From JANPEF01 sp031413115 (GTDB lineage Bacteria; Eisenbacteria; RBG-16-71-46; DASYSL01), in NCBI GenBank assembly GCA_031413115.1, contig JANOEH010000059.1, positions 1-45,482 on the forward strand: 45,482 nucleotides of DNA, in the 5' to 3' direction. A program made the translations under genes and the position numbers. Below the pieces are notes generated by a model. The model saw nothing but the letters and a program-made list of their open reading frames with translations. It made no database searches and was not told where the DNA came from. Of this stretch, positions 1-8,293 are shown piece by piece. Positions within the stretch are counted from its first letter, which is position 1, and every line of letters starts with the position of its first letter.

Positions 1-431
1 TGATGTTCTTCGCCTGCACCTCCCCCACCACCTTGCCGTCGTTGTCCTTGAGCGCGATCTTGTTGGCCGAGACGAGCACGCCGAAGCCCTGGAACGTGGT
101 GACCTTGTTCTTCTTGAGCAGGCCCTTCACGCCGGTGGCGAGCTGGTTCACCACCTTGTCCTTGCGCGCCATGGTGAGGCCGATGTCGAGGCTCACGCCC
201 TGGGCGATGACACCGTGCGTCTTCGCATGCTTGAACTCGTCGAGCAGGTCGGCGGTATGGAGCAGCGCCTTGGTCGGGATGCAGCCGCGATGCAGGCAGG
301 TGCCGCCGAAGAAGGGATCCTTCTCGATGATCGCGGTCTTGAGACCGAGCTGGCCGGCGCGGATCGCGGCGACGTAACCGCCCGGACCGGAGCCGAGAAT
401 CGCCACGTCGAAGACTTCGTTCTGAGCCAAG
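1..431 (-). CDS. lpdA: Dihydrolipoyl dehydrogenase, N-terminal part (runs off left edge)
   Basis: E3 flavoprotein of 2-oxoacid dehydrogenase complexes; it reoxidises dihydrolipoamide with FAD and NAD+ in the cytoplasm. About 143 residues are visible. They open with an FAD-binding dinucleotide fold (ILGSGPGGYVAAIRAGQLG, near residues 10-28) followed by the redox disulfide motif GGTCLHRGCIPTK. The two Cys flank LHRG, where many family members have LNVG. The start is TTG at 431, chosen because GAGGAG lies just upstream and the preceding frame shows no homology. The active-site His-Glu dyad and dimerisation domain lie outside the window. It is divergent from the PfpI-like gene at 746. The family call is firm; which complex it serves cannot be told. 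Confidence 0.93.
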
Positions 432-745
432 GCCCTACTCCTCGTGAGCGGGACGTGCGGATCGTGTGCAGCGGTGGATTCGGGTGGATTTTCGGCAGGG
501 ACGGGGAAGGGGTCAAGCGCGGACGTCCTCTGAGGAGGGGGTGGGGATGACAATTCTTGCAGCAAACGTCATTGATACGTTGTTGATACATATTTGATCC
601 AGCGCAAAGCGCTGGATCACTTCTTTCAGCTCGCACAACCTCATTGATCACAGACAGTTAGGGCTTAGTCCCACCCCGCCCCTAGCCCACCCGCTGATGC
701 GGTGCGACAATGCCAGCCGATCCGCATCCCTTCCGGAGGCACCCA
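432..745. promoter_or_regulatory. Divergent intergenic region with an AT-rich pocket
   Basis: This 314-base gap separates lpdA (minus) from the PfpI-like gene (plus). The part nearest lpdA is ordinary GC-rich sequence. Bases about 550-620 are much richer in A/T than anything nearby and carry the repeated word TTGATAC (twice within 20 bases), followed by the palindrome at 596-618. This is where promoters for both genes would be expected, but I could not match a convincing -35/-10 pair on either strand. The PfpI-like gene has its own ribosome binding site (CCGGAGG, about 734-740). No small ORF with convincing codon use is present. Confidence 0.45.
596..618. repeat. Perfect 10-bp inverted repeat, candidate operator or hairpin
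   Basis: GATCCAGCGC and GCGCTGGATC are separated by AAA, giving perfect 10-bp arms with a 3-base loop. There is no T-run on either side, so an intrinsic terminator is unlikely. Its place between two divergent genes, inside an AT-rich pocket, fits a dimeric regulator site better. No regulator gene is adjacent. Confidence 0.5.
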
Positions 746-1291
746 ATGCACCCCGTCCCCACCCCGCTCGCCGGTCGCCGCATCGCGCTCCTGGTCGCGC
801 CCATGTACCGCGACGAGGAAGTGTTCGAGCCGCTCGCCGAGTTGCGTGCACGGGGTGCGACCGTCACGGTGCTGGGGATCGACGGCTCGCCGGTGCCCGG
901 CAAGCTGGGCGGCGTGATCGAGCCCGACGGCTGCATCGTCGACGCGCGGTCCGGTGACTTCGACGCGGTGGTCATCCCCGGTGGGCAGGCGCCCGAGCGG
1001 CTGCGCCTCGACGCGGCGACGCTGGCGTTCGTGCGCGAGTTCGCCCGGCGGGGGGCGCTCATCGCCGCGATCTGCCACGGGCCGCAGGTGCTGATTTCGG
1101 CAGACCTGTTGCGTGGGCGGCGTGCCACCTGTTACGAGGGAATCCGCGACGAAGTCAAACTTGCCGGCGCGCGCTACGAGGATGCCCCGGTCGTCGTCGA
1201 CGGAAACCTGATCACGTCGCGCACGCCCGACGACCTGCCGTCGTTTCACGATGCGATCACCGCCGCGCTCGCGGCGTCGCCCCGACCCTGA
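746..1291 (+). CDS. DJ-1/PfpI family protein (class I glutamine amidotransferase-like)
   Basis: 181 residues, the size of single-domain PfpI/DJ-1 proteins. It has an N-terminal Rossmann-like strand (RRIALLVAPMYRDEEVFEP), a central VVIPGGQAPERLR segment and the nucleophile elbow AAICHGPQ with Cys110 followed by His111. An acidic residue near the first helix (DEEVFEP) is where the family Glu usually sits. Members are protein/nucleotide deglycases, glyoxalase III-type enzymes or peptidase-like stress proteins; sequence alone does not separate these. ATG 746 is preceded by CCGGAGG. It heads a tight operon, with 8 bases to the SDR gene, followed by the patatin. Confidence 0.88.
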   Translation: MHPVPTPLAGRRIALLVAPMYRDEEVFEPLAELRARGATVTVLGIDGSPVPGKLGGVIEPDGCIVDARSGDFDAVVIPGGQAPERLRLDAATLAFVREFARRGALIAAICHGPQVLISADLLRGRRATCYEGIRDEVKLAGARYEDAPVVVDGNLITSRTPDDLPSFHDAITAALAASPRP

Positions 1292-1299
1292 GGAGACAC

Positions 1300-2097
1300 A
1301 TGGAACTGGGACTCGCAGGAAAAGTCGCCCTGGTCGGCGGCGCCAGCATGGGCCTGGGCCGTGCCTGTGCCGCCGCACTGGCGGCCGAGGGTGCAAAGAC
1401 GGTGATCGTGGCGCGCAATCCGTCGCGCCTGGCCGAGACGGCGCAGGCGATCGCGAAGGAGCACAAGGCCGAGTGCCATCCGTTCGCCGCGGACCTGTCG
1501 AAGCCCGACGCCTGCGAAGCCGCGGTCGCCGAGGCGGTGAAGAAGTTCGGGCGCCTCGATATCGTCGTCTCGAACGCGGGTGGCCCGAAGCCGGGAACGA
1601 TCGACGAGCTGAGCGACGACGACTGGCGCAACGGCTTCGAGCTCACGTTCCTGTCGACGGTGCGCCTGGCGCGTGCGGCGGTGGGGGCCATGAAGCGCGG
1701 CCCCGGCAAGGGCGGGCGCATCGTGATCATCGGCTCGGGCTCGATGGCTGCGCCGATCGGCAACCTTGCGATCTCGAGTGGGCTGCGCCCCGGCCTGCGC
1801 GGCGTCGCCAAGCTGCTGGCCGAGCGCCATGCGAAGGACGGCATCACGGTGAACATCGTGGCACCTGGCCTGGTCAAGACCGAGCGCCTGATCGAGGTCG
1901 CGCACGGCACGCCCGAGGCCGGCACGCGCGAGGGCGCCGCACGCCTGTTCGAGCGCTGGGCGGCGGAGATCCCGGTGGGGCGCCTGGGCGAGCCGGCGGA
2001 AGTAGGGGACGCGGTCGCATTCCTCGCCTCGGATCGCGCGGCCTACGTCACCGGGCAGGTGCTGATGGTCGACGGCGGACGGCACCGCTCGCTGTGA
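1300..2097 (+). CDS. SDR-family protein lacking the usual Tyr-Lys catalytic pair
   Basis: 265 residues, a classical short-chain dehydrogenase fold. It has the nucleotide-binding loop GGASMGLG (residues 13-20, Gly in place of the usual Thr), SNAGG, a C-terminal GRLGEPAEVGDAVAFLASD segment and VDGG near the end. The active-site helix reads SSGLR at residues 159-163, where YxxxK is expected: Ser stands for Tyr and Arg for Lys. A BKR-like SDR subgroup lacking a perfect match to the catalytic tetrad is known, and this protein probably belongs there. GAGGAG precedes ATG 1300. It overlaps the patatin start by 4 bases (GTGA). Cofactor binding is likely; the reaction is unknown. Confidence 0.85.
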   Translation: MELGLAGKVALVGGASMGLGRACAAALAAEGAKTVIVARNPSRLAETAQAIAKEHKAECHPFAADLSKPDACEAAVAEAVKKFGRLDIVVSNAGGPKPGTIDELSDDDWRNGFELTFLSTVRLARAAVGAMKRGPGKGGRIVIIGSGSMAAPIGNLAISSGLRPGLRGVAKLLAERHAKDGITVNIVAPGLVKTERLIEVAHGTPEAGTREGAARLFERWAAEIPVGRLGEPAEVGDAVAFLASDRAAYVTGQVLMVDGGRHRSL

Positions 2098-2861
2098 AGA
2101 AGCTCGGGATCGCGCTGTCCGGCGGGGGGGCGCGCGGCGCGGCGCACACCGGCGTGCTGCGCGTCATCCAGCGCGAGGGCATCCCCATCCACTGCATCGC
2201 AGGCACGTCGAGCGGCGCGATCGTCGGCTCGTTCCACGCCGCCGGGGCGCCGCCCGAGAAGCAGCTCGCCTTCGCGCAGCGTCTGCGCTGGCGCTCGCTG
2301 CGCATGATCGGGATCCCCAAGATGGGGTTCTTCCACACGGGAGAGCTGGAGAAATTCCTCATCGAGTCGATCGGCGACGCGCGCTTCGAGGAACTGAAGA
2401 TCCCGCTCGCCGTCGTGGCGACCGACTTCCGCACCGCGCAGTCGGTCGTGTTTCGCACCGGCCGCGTCGCTCCGGCGGTTGCCGCGAGTGCCGCGATCCC
2501 GATCGTGTTTTCTCCGGTGATGCACGGCGAGATGGTGCTGGTCGACGGCGGGCTGTCGAACAACCTGCCGTCGGACATCGCGCGGCAGATGGGTGCGGAG
2601 ATCGTGCTCGGTGTCAGCGTGCTCTCGGTGTTCGACGAGCAGCGCCGCTACCAGAGCTTCTTCGATATCGCGCTGGGAACGATGGACCTGATGTCGCGCA
2701 CGTCAAACGAGCGGGGGGCCGCCGACTGCGACCTGTGCCTCTCACCGCTGCGCGGGCCGCGCTCACCCTCGGATCTGGCGCGCGCGCCGGCGATGGTGGC
2801 CGAGGGCGAAGCGGCGATGCTGCGCGCGCTGCCGCGGCTCAAGGAATTGTTGGGGGACTGA
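2094..2861 (+). CDS. Patatin-like phospholipase (RssA/NTE type)
   Basis: 255 residues, a single patatin domain. The oxyanion loop SGGGARG is at residues 9-15, the nucleophile elbow GTSSG at 37-41 (Ser39), and the catalytic Asp lies in VDGGLSNNLP (about Asp151), so the Ser-Asp dyad is complete. There is no signal peptide or membrane segment, so a cytoplasmic lipid acyl hydrolase is expected, as for RssA-type proteins. The start is GTG 2094, overlapping the SDR stop as GTGA, which implies translational coupling. It is the last gene of the operon, with a hairpin 14 bases past the stop. Confidence 0.92.
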   Translation: MKKLGIALSGGGARGAAHTGVLRVIQREGIPIHCIAGTSSGAIVGSFHAAGAPPEKQLAFAQRLRWRSLRMIGIPKMGFFHTGELEKFLIESIGDARFEELKIPLAVVATDFRTAQSVVFRTGRVAPAVAASAAIPIVFSPVMHGEMVLVDGGLSNNLPSDIARQMGAEIVLGVSVLSVFDEQRRYQSFFDIALGTMDLMSRTSNERGAADCDLCLSPLRGPRSPSDLARAPAMVAEGEAAMLRALPRLKELLGD

Positions 2862-2874
2862 GAAGTGGGCAATC

Positions 2875-2910
2875 GCCCAATTCACCTATCCCAGGCGAGG
2901 TGAATTGGGC
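2875..2910. terminator. Hairpin between convergent genes, likely bidirectional terminator
   Basis: Perfect 13-bp arms, GCCCAATTCACCT (2875-2887) and AGGTGAATTGGGC (2898-2910), with a 10-base loop. It lies between the ends of the patatin (plus, 2861) and the PAP2 gene (minus, 2934), where a shared terminator is expected. There is no U-tract on either side, so it may need Rho or act by stabilising 3' ends. Confidence 0.6.
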
Positions 2911-2933
2911 AGAAAGTGGGCAGCCCGTGGCCG

Positions 2934-3734
2934 CTAGAAATGCACAGTCACTTCCGCGCCGCCGGGCCCGATGCCGAACACGGGCCCGGCGGCGTTCGCA
3001 TGCGCGCCGCCCGCATCGTCGCCGGCCACAGCGCGCCCGACGGTGAGCCCGATCGCCGCGCCGGCGATCACGTCGGAAAGGTAGTGTTTCCGATCTTCCA
3101 TGCGTCCGAGTCCGGTGCCGACCGCCAGCACGTACGCAGGGATCGCCGCGAGGCGCCCGAAACGGTGCGCCAGCACCGGCGCCACCGCGAACGCCGCCGC
3201 CGTGTGTCCCGACGGGAATGACCACCCGCCGCCGTCCGGTCGCGTGCGCTGCACACCCATCTTCAGAGCGGTAACCGTCACCCCCGTGTAGACGAGCGAG
3301 CGTGCCATCTCGCCGGCCGCACCGCGCATGTTCGGCTCGCCGAGCGCGGCGCCGGCGGCGTACAGCGCGAACGCGCCTCCCGCGAGGAGCGCACCGTTGC
3401 CGTACGTGTTGCCGACGTCGATGCCGCCGTCGAGGCTCGGCCGATCGAGCAGCGCCTCGATGTTGTCGGGACTCTCGTCGCCGTGGATGGCCAGTGCGAG
3501 CCCGCCGCCCGCGAGCAGGAGGCGAAGCGACTGCGGCGACGCCAGGCGATCGAGGTCGTGCTTCAGGAACGAGCGCGACGCGGCGAAAGTCTCGTTGCCG
3601 AGAGCCGGGTTGTCGGGATCGCCCGGCAGGGGAGAGGCGCCCGCCGGCCCGGGGCCGGCGAGCGCCGGAAGGAGCGCCAGCCCGCGCGCGAGGGCGCGCG
3701 GGCGGAAGGGATTCGGGCTGGATCGTCGATGCAT
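2934..3734 (-). CDS. PAP2-family phosphatase, exported
   Basis: 266 residues with the full acid-phosphatase/PAP2 signature: C1 K-x6-RP (KMGVQRTRP), C2 FPSGHT and C3 GRMEDRKHYLSD (R-x5-H-x3-D). The N-terminus has an Arg-rich start and a hydrophobic Ala/Leu stretch ending near AGASP, consistent with a signal peptide or anchor, so the active site would face the periplasm. Substrates in this family include phosphatidate, undecaprenyl pyrophosphate and similar lipid phosphates. ATG 3734 is chosen because AGGAGA lies 6-7 bases upstream; an in-frame extension to 3842 is Pro/Gly-rich and lacks a ribosome site. It differs from the PAP2-like protein at 13405, which lacks C1. Confidence 0.9.
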   Translation of the reverse strand: MHRRSSPNPFRPRALARGLALLPALAGPGPAGASPLPGDPDNPALGNETFAASRSFLKHDLDRLASPQSLRLLLAGGGLALAIHGDESPDNIEALLDRPSLDGGIDVGNTYGNGALLAGGAFALYAAGAALGEPNMRGAAGEMARSLVYTGVTVTALKMGVQRTRPDGGGWSFPSGHTAAAFAVAPVLAHRFGRLAAIPAYVLAVGTGLGRMEDRKHYLSDVIAGAAIGLTVGRAVAGDDAGGAHANAAGPVFGIGPGGAEVTVHF

Positions 3735-3883
3735 CGCGTCTCCTGGTGGGCCCGGTCGCCCTGCAGTACCCGGGGGCGCAGGCGCAGTTCCCGGAGGCGG
3801 GCCCACGGCTCCGGCAGGTACACTGGTCGCCGCGGAGTCCACGGGAAGTCGAGACGCGGCGACGAACGGCGGGGGGGCCGGCG

Positions 3884-6682
3884 ATGCGGGGAGGACGAGG
3901 TTTGGGAACGGGGCTCGGGCTGGCTCTGCTCCTCGCGGCCCTCGGGTCCGCTGTTGCCGCGGCGCAGACCCCGCCGGCCGGCGTCGATCGCGAGACCCGC
4001 GCCGACTCGCTGGCGATTCTCGCGCTGCTCAACCGCGGCGAGCCCGACTCCGCGAACGCCCGGCTCGCGCGCGTCGTCCCTGCGGCGCGCGCAACCGGAG
4101 ACTCCGCGCGCGTGGCGCGCGCGATCCTGCTCGAGGGCGTGATCGCGCTGCGCCAGTCCCGCCCGGCCGAGGCCAGGCCAAGGATCGAGCACGCGCGCCG
4201 GCTCGCGCTCCAGTCGGGCGACGACGCGACGTTCATGGCGACGCTTCGTGCCGAGTCGATCGTGCACAGCATGAATGGCGACTACGCGCGGACCGAGCCG
4301 CTGGTCGTGCGCTGGACGGCGATGGCGCGCCGGTTGAACAACCCCGAGTACCTGGGCTGGGGCGCGACCACGCGCACGTTCCTCGCCCTGACGCGCGGCG
4401 ACATTTCGACGGCGCGCGCGCAGAACCTCGTCGCGCAGGCGATCTTCGACTCCCTCGGTTACCGAGGCGGTCAGGCCTACGTCGCGAACGACCGGGGCCG
4501 GATCGACATCCACACGGGGGACTATGCGGCCGCGCGCGTCGCCTACGAGAAGACGCTCGAACTCGTCGGCGAAGACGGAGACCCGCGGGTCCGCGACTGG
4601 GCGCTGGCCAACCTGGGCGTGTGCGAGATCCGCGCCGGCGATCCCGTTCGGGGTCTCGCCCTGTACGAACAGTCCCTCGTGGGAAAGAAGCAGCGCGGCG
4701 AGAACGTCGATGTGCTGGTCACCTACAGCAACATCGTCACGACGGCAACCGACCTCGGGCGCATCGACGACGCGCTGCGGCTGGGCCAGGACGCGCTGAC
4801 GATGGCGCTGCGCGACAGCGTGCTGCCCGAGATCCCTTGGGCGCGCTTCAACCTGGGGAACGCGCTGTGGGCGGCCGATCGCCACGAGGCGGCGATCGGC
4901 GAGTGGCGGCAGGTGCTCGCCGATCCGCGCTCCGAGCCGGCGCTGTTCGCGATGTCGATGGGCGGGATCGCCAACGCGCTCGCCGAGAACGACAGCCTGA
5001 TCGATGCGGCTCGCCTGTACGACGAGGCGCTGGCGAGCTACGGGGCGGCGATCGCCGCCGAGTCGCGCATCAAGCTGTCGATCGACCTGGCTCGCGTGCA
5101 CCTGCGCGCCGGGCAGGCCGCGCTGGTGCCACCGCGGCTCGAGTCGATGGCGCTCGAGGCCGACCGCGGGAGCGACGAGGAACTGGGCGCGATCACGTGG
5201 GGCCTGCTCGCCGAGGCGTACCGCAAGCTCGGCCGCCCCGCCGACGCGGCGCGCGCGCTCGCCAACGCCGACGCGCGCTGGGAAGCCGGCCGCGACGCCG
5301 CCTCGAGCTACGAGTTCCGCGAGCACCGCGGCGAGCAGGCGCGGGCGCTCCTGGTCGAGACCGCGGTCACCGGCGAGCCCGGCGCGGCGTTCACGCGCCT
5401 ACAGCGCTACAAGACCCGCACGCTGCTCGAGCGGCTGTCGCGCCCGAACGCCCCGGTCGTCGCGCCGGCCGGCAACGATACGACGCAGTTCGCCGCCACG
5501 GCATTCCGCGCGACGACTCTGCGCGCCGGCGAGGTGTTCCTCGAGTTCGCGTTGGGACCCGACACGACGTTGCTGTTCGTCGTCACCCCCGGCGGCGTGC
5601 GCCGTGCCGGCTTGCCCGGCGAGCGCACGCTGGCGCCGCAGGTGAAGCTGGCGCACGAGGCGTTCGCGAGTCGGCCCGGCGAGGGTGATGCGGCGGCTGC
5701 GGCGGCGACGGTGGCGCGGGTCGCCGCGCAGGCGCTGGGGCGCACGTTGCTGGGCCCCGCCGCCGAGGAAATCGCCGCGGCGAAGACGGTGCTCGTGGCA
5801 CCCGACGGCGTGCTGCACCGGATTCCCTTTGGCGCACTCATTGTCGGCGGCGGTGAGACGCCGCTCGGCGCCAGCCACCGCGTCGCGATCGAGCCGTCGG
5901 GCGCGTTCCTCGCCACCGTACGTGCGCGGGCGGCGGCGGCACACACCGGGCTGTTCGCCGTCGGCGGGGGTCGCCGCGAAGCGAGCGACGGCGGCCGCGG
6001 CCTCGAGGGCGCGCGTCGCGAGATCGAGAACCTGTCGGCGCGCTTCTCGGGCGTGACCGCGCGCTACGCTGGCGCCGACGGGCGCGTCGCACTCGCGGTC
6101 GGCGACCTTGCGCCCTTCGGCGGCCTGCACTTCGCCGGGCACAGCCAGGCCGACGACCAGATGCCATGGCGCTCGGGCATCGTGCTGGGGCCGGCGACGG
6201 GCGGCGGCGATTCGCTGCTGACCGCAGGCGAGCTGGCCGCCGCCCCGGTGGGCGCTCGGCTCGTCGTGCTGTCGAGCTGCGAATCGGCGGGCGGTCGCGC
6301 CCGCGTCGGCGAGGGTGTGGCGGGGCTCACGACGGCGTTCCTCGTCGCCGGCGCGCCAACGGTCGTCGCGACGCTGTGGCCGGTGGACGACGCGGTGACC
6401 GTGCGCCTGATGGATCGCTTCTACGCCGGCCTGGCGGCCGGAGCTGACGCCGCCGACGCGCTGCGCGCCGCACAACAGGAGCTCCGCGCCGGCGCCGACA
6501 CCGCGCACCCGTTCTACTGGGCGGGGTTCGTGCTCGTTGGCGAGCCGGCGACCGCGTTCCCGCTGCGTGCCCGGGCGGCTGCCTCGGGGATGGTGGGCGT
6601 GGCGATCACCGTGCTGCTGGCCGCGATCGTGGCGTTTCTGGCTTGGCGAGGGCGCGGGCACACCGGGGTCAAAGCCGGTTGA
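3884..6682 (+). CDS. Exported TPR-CHAT domain protein (caspase-like protease fold)
   Basis: 932 residues. It has a signal peptide (Arg-rich start, hydrophobic run ending AVAAAQ), then TPR-like helical repeats over about residues 40-500 (for example 'YAAARVAYEKTLELVGE', 'DDALRLGQDAL'). A CHAT peptidase domain covers about residues 600-890, with the dyad His753 (HFAGHSQAD) and Cys799 (LSSCESAGG), and a C-terminal transmembrane helix ends in basic residues (AWRGRGHTGVKAG). CHAT proteins are caspase-like proteases; with TPRs they often bind a partner or substrate. The signal peptide plus C-terminal anchor would place this one on the outer face of the inner membrane. A TACACT -10-like element lies at 3819-3824, about 60 bases upstream, without a clear -35. 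Substrate unknown. Confidence 0.88.
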   Translation: MRGGRGLGTGLGLALLLAALGSAVAAAQTPPAGVDRETRADSLAILALLNRGEPDSANARLARVVPAARATGDSARVARAILLEGVIALRQSRPAEARPRIEHARRLALQSGDDATFMATLRAESIVHSMNGDYARTEPLVVRWTAMARRLNNPEYLGWGATTRTFLALTRGDISTARAQNLVAQAIFDSLGYRGGQAYVANDRGRIDIHTGDYAAARVAYEKTLELVGEDGDPRVRDWALANLGVCEIRAGDPVRGLALYEQSLVGKKQRGENVDVLVTYSNIVTTATDLGRIDDALRLGQDALTMALRDSVLPEIPWARFNLGNALWAADRHEAAIGEWRQVLADPRSEPALFAMSMGGIANALAENDSLIDAARLYDEALASYGAAIAAESRIKLSIDLARVHLRAGQAALVPPRLESMALEADRGSDEELGAITWGLLAEAYRKLGRPADAARALANADARWEAGRDAASSYEFREHRGEQARALLVETAVTGEPGAAFTRLQRYKTRTLLERLSRPNAPVVAPAGNDTTQFAATAFRATTLRAGEVFLEFALGPDTTLLFVVTPGGVRRAGLPGERTLAPQVKLAHEAFASRPGEGDAAAAAATVARVAAQALGRTLLGPAAEEIAAAKTVLVAPDGVLHRIPFGALIVGGGETPLGASHRVAIEPSGAFLATVRARAAAAHTGLFAVGGGRREASDGGRGLEGARREIENLSARFSGVTARYAGADGRVALAVGDLAPFGGLHFAGHSQADDQMPWRSGIVLGPATGGGDSLLTAGELAAAPVGARLVVLSSCESAGGRARVGEGVAGLTTAFLVAGAPTVVATLWPVDDAVTVRLMDRFYAGLAAGADAADALRAAQQELRAGADTAHPFYWAGFVLVGEPATAFPLRARAAASGMVGVAITVLLAAIVAFLAWRGRGHTGVKAG

Positions 6683-6694
6683 GGCAACCCCAAG

Positions 6695-6723
6695 TTGCCC
6701 CGACGGCCTCGGGTCGGTACGAT
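6695..6723 (+). promoter_or_regulatory. Promoter of aldehyde dehydrogenase gene, apparently leaderless
   Basis: TTGCCC (6695-6700), a 17-base spacer and TACGAT (6718-6723). The ATG at 6733 begins only 9 bases after the -10 hexamer, so transcription would start at or a few bases before the start codon. No Shine-Dalgarno sequence precedes the ATG. Confidence 0.55.
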
Positions 6724-6732
6724 CCCCGGGCC

Positions 6733-8262
6733 ATGAACCTCCATCCCGACCAGATCCGCTCGATCGTCGACCAGGTGACGCGCGAACTCGAAGCCCGCAG
6801 CCCGGGCGTCGAGTCCGCCATTGTCGATGCCGCGCATCGCGCCCACGAAACGGCCGACGCCGCGCGTCGCGCGCTGCTGACAACCGCGGCGCCGTTGCCG
6901 GACCCGACCAAGCGCGCCAACGAGGGCGCGCGTTCGCCGCGGGGCGTGCACGCGAACCTCGATCACGCCGTCGCCGCCGCCGACCGCGCGCACCGGGCAC
7001 TCGTCGCCTGGCCGGTGGCGATGCGCACCCGCGCGATCGAGCACGTGCGCGCCAAGCTGCGCGCCAACGTGCGCCTGCTCGCCGAGCTCGCGGTGAGCGA
7101 GACGGGCCTCGGCCGCGTCGACGACAAGATCAAGAAGAACACCCTGGTGATCGACAAGACGCCCGGCATCGAGGACCTGCGCCCCGAAGTGATCACCGGT
7201 GACCACGGCCTCACGCTCACCGAGCACGCGCCGTACGGCGTGATCGGCGCGGCCGGCCCGTCGACCAATCCGTCCGAAACGGTGATCAACAACGGCATCG
7301 GCATGCTCGCCGGCGGCAACGTCGTGGTCTTCGCTGCACACCCTTCGGCGAAGCGCACGAGCCAGCTCGCGGTGTCGCTGATCAACGAGGCGTTCGTCGA
7401 GGCGGGCGGCCCCGACGACGTGATCACCACCGTCGCCGAACCCACGATCGAGTCGGCGCAGGCGATGATGGCGCACGCCAGGACGCGCATCCTGGTCGTC
7501 ACCGGCGGCCCGGGCGTGGTGCAGGCGGCGATGGCGTCGAAAAAGAAGGTGATCGCCGGCGGGCCCGGCAACCCGCCCGTCGTCGTCGACGAGACGGCCG
7601 ACCTGGCGCGCGCGGGGGCCGACATCGTGGCCGGCGCTTCGCTCGACAACAACGTGATCTGCACCGACGAGAAGGAAGTGTTCGTCGTCGACCAGGCCGC
7701 CGATACCCTCCTGCGGGCGATGGCCGCGAGCGGCGCGCACGTGCTCGAGGCGTGGCGGCTGCCCCAGCTCGAAAAGCTGATCCTGAGCGAGAACCGCGGG
7801 CGCCGGCACCATGCGGTGACCAACAAGAAGTTCGTGGGCAAGGATGCCGCGGTCATCCTCAAGGAACTGGGCATCGTGGTGGGGCCTGACATCCGGCTCA
7901 TCGTCGTCGAGACGCCGCCCGATCATCCGTTCGTGTGGACCGAGCTGCTCATGCCCGTCCTGCCGGTGGCCCGCGTGGCCAGCGCCGAAGAGGGCATGGA
8001 CTGGTCGGTGCTCGCCGAGCACGGCTTCCGTCACACGGCGAGCATCCATTCGCGCAATGTCGACCGGCTGTCGCGCATGGCGCGCATGATGGATTGCTCG
8101 ATCTTCGTCAAGAACGGCCCGCATTTCGCCGGCCTCGGGATGGGCGGCGAGGGCCCGACCAGCTTCACCATCGCCAGCCCGACCGGTGAGGGCATGACCA
8201 CCGCGCGCACCTTCACGCGCCGGCGCCGTTGCTCGCTCGTCGACCTGTTCCGCATCGTCTGA
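6733..8262 (+). CDS. CoA-acylating aldehyde dehydrogenase, EutE/PduP-like, with N-terminal encapsulation-type helix
   Basis: 509 residues, longer than EutE/PduP (about 465) because of an N-terminal extension. Residues 4-22 form an amphipathic helix (HPDQIRSIVDQVTRELEAR) followed by an Ala/Pro-rich linker, the layout of peptides that direct enzymes into bacterial microcompartments. The catalytic core follows: 'APYGVIGAAGPSTNPSETVINN', an NAD-binding region, and the nucleophile Cys310 in NNVICTDEKEV, the EutE/PduP-type motif. The reaction is aldehyde + CoA + NAD+ to acyl-CoA + NADH. No shell-protein gene is in the window, so any compartment locus would be elsewhere. It starts as an apparently leaderless mRNA. 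The CoA-acylating class is strongly supported; compartment targeting is inferred. Confidence 0.88.
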   Translation: MNLHPDQIRSIVDQVTRELEARSPGVESAIVDAAHRAHETADAARRALLTTAAPLPDPTKRANEGARSPRGVHANLDHAVAAADRAHRALVAWPVAMRTRAIEHVRAKLRANVRLLAELAVSETGLGRVDDKIKKNTLVIDKTPGIEDLRPEVITGDHGLTLTEHAPYGVIGAAGPSTNPSETVINNGIGMLAGGNVVVFAAHPSAKRTSQLAVSLINEAFVEAGGPDDVITTVAEPTIESAQAMMAHARTRILVVTGGPGVVQAAMASKKKVIAGGPGNPPVVVDETADLARAGADIVAGASLDNNVICTDEKEVFVVDQAADTLLRAMAASGAHVLEAWRLPQLEKLILSENRGRRHHAVTNKKFVGKDAAVILKELGIVVGPDIRLIVVETPPDHPFVWTELLMPVLPVARVASAEEGMDWSVLAEHGFRHTASIHSRNVDRLSRMARMMDCSIFVKNGPHFAGLGMGGEGPTSFTIASPTGEGMTTARTFTRRRRCSLVDLFRIV

Positions 8263-8293
8263 TCGTCCCCGCCGCCGCTCGAAAGGAGCCCTC

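Noticed and set aside
1251..2861. Possible long fusion reading through the SDR region into the patatin
   Set aside because: The first 280 codons are an out-of-frame reading of the SDR gene; the patatin has its own GTG at 2094.
2875..2910. Insertion-sequence end repeats
   Set aside because: The arms are only 10 bases apart between two convergent genes, which fits a terminator hairpin.
3302..3883. Upstream extension of the CHAT gene by 194 codons
   Set aside because: The added part is Arg/Pro-rich, antisense to the PAP2 gene, and would bury the clear signal peptide that starts at 3884.
6733..8262. Full microcompartment locus
   Set aside because: No shell protein, signature enzyme or cofactor-recycling gene is found around the aldehyde dehydrogenase.
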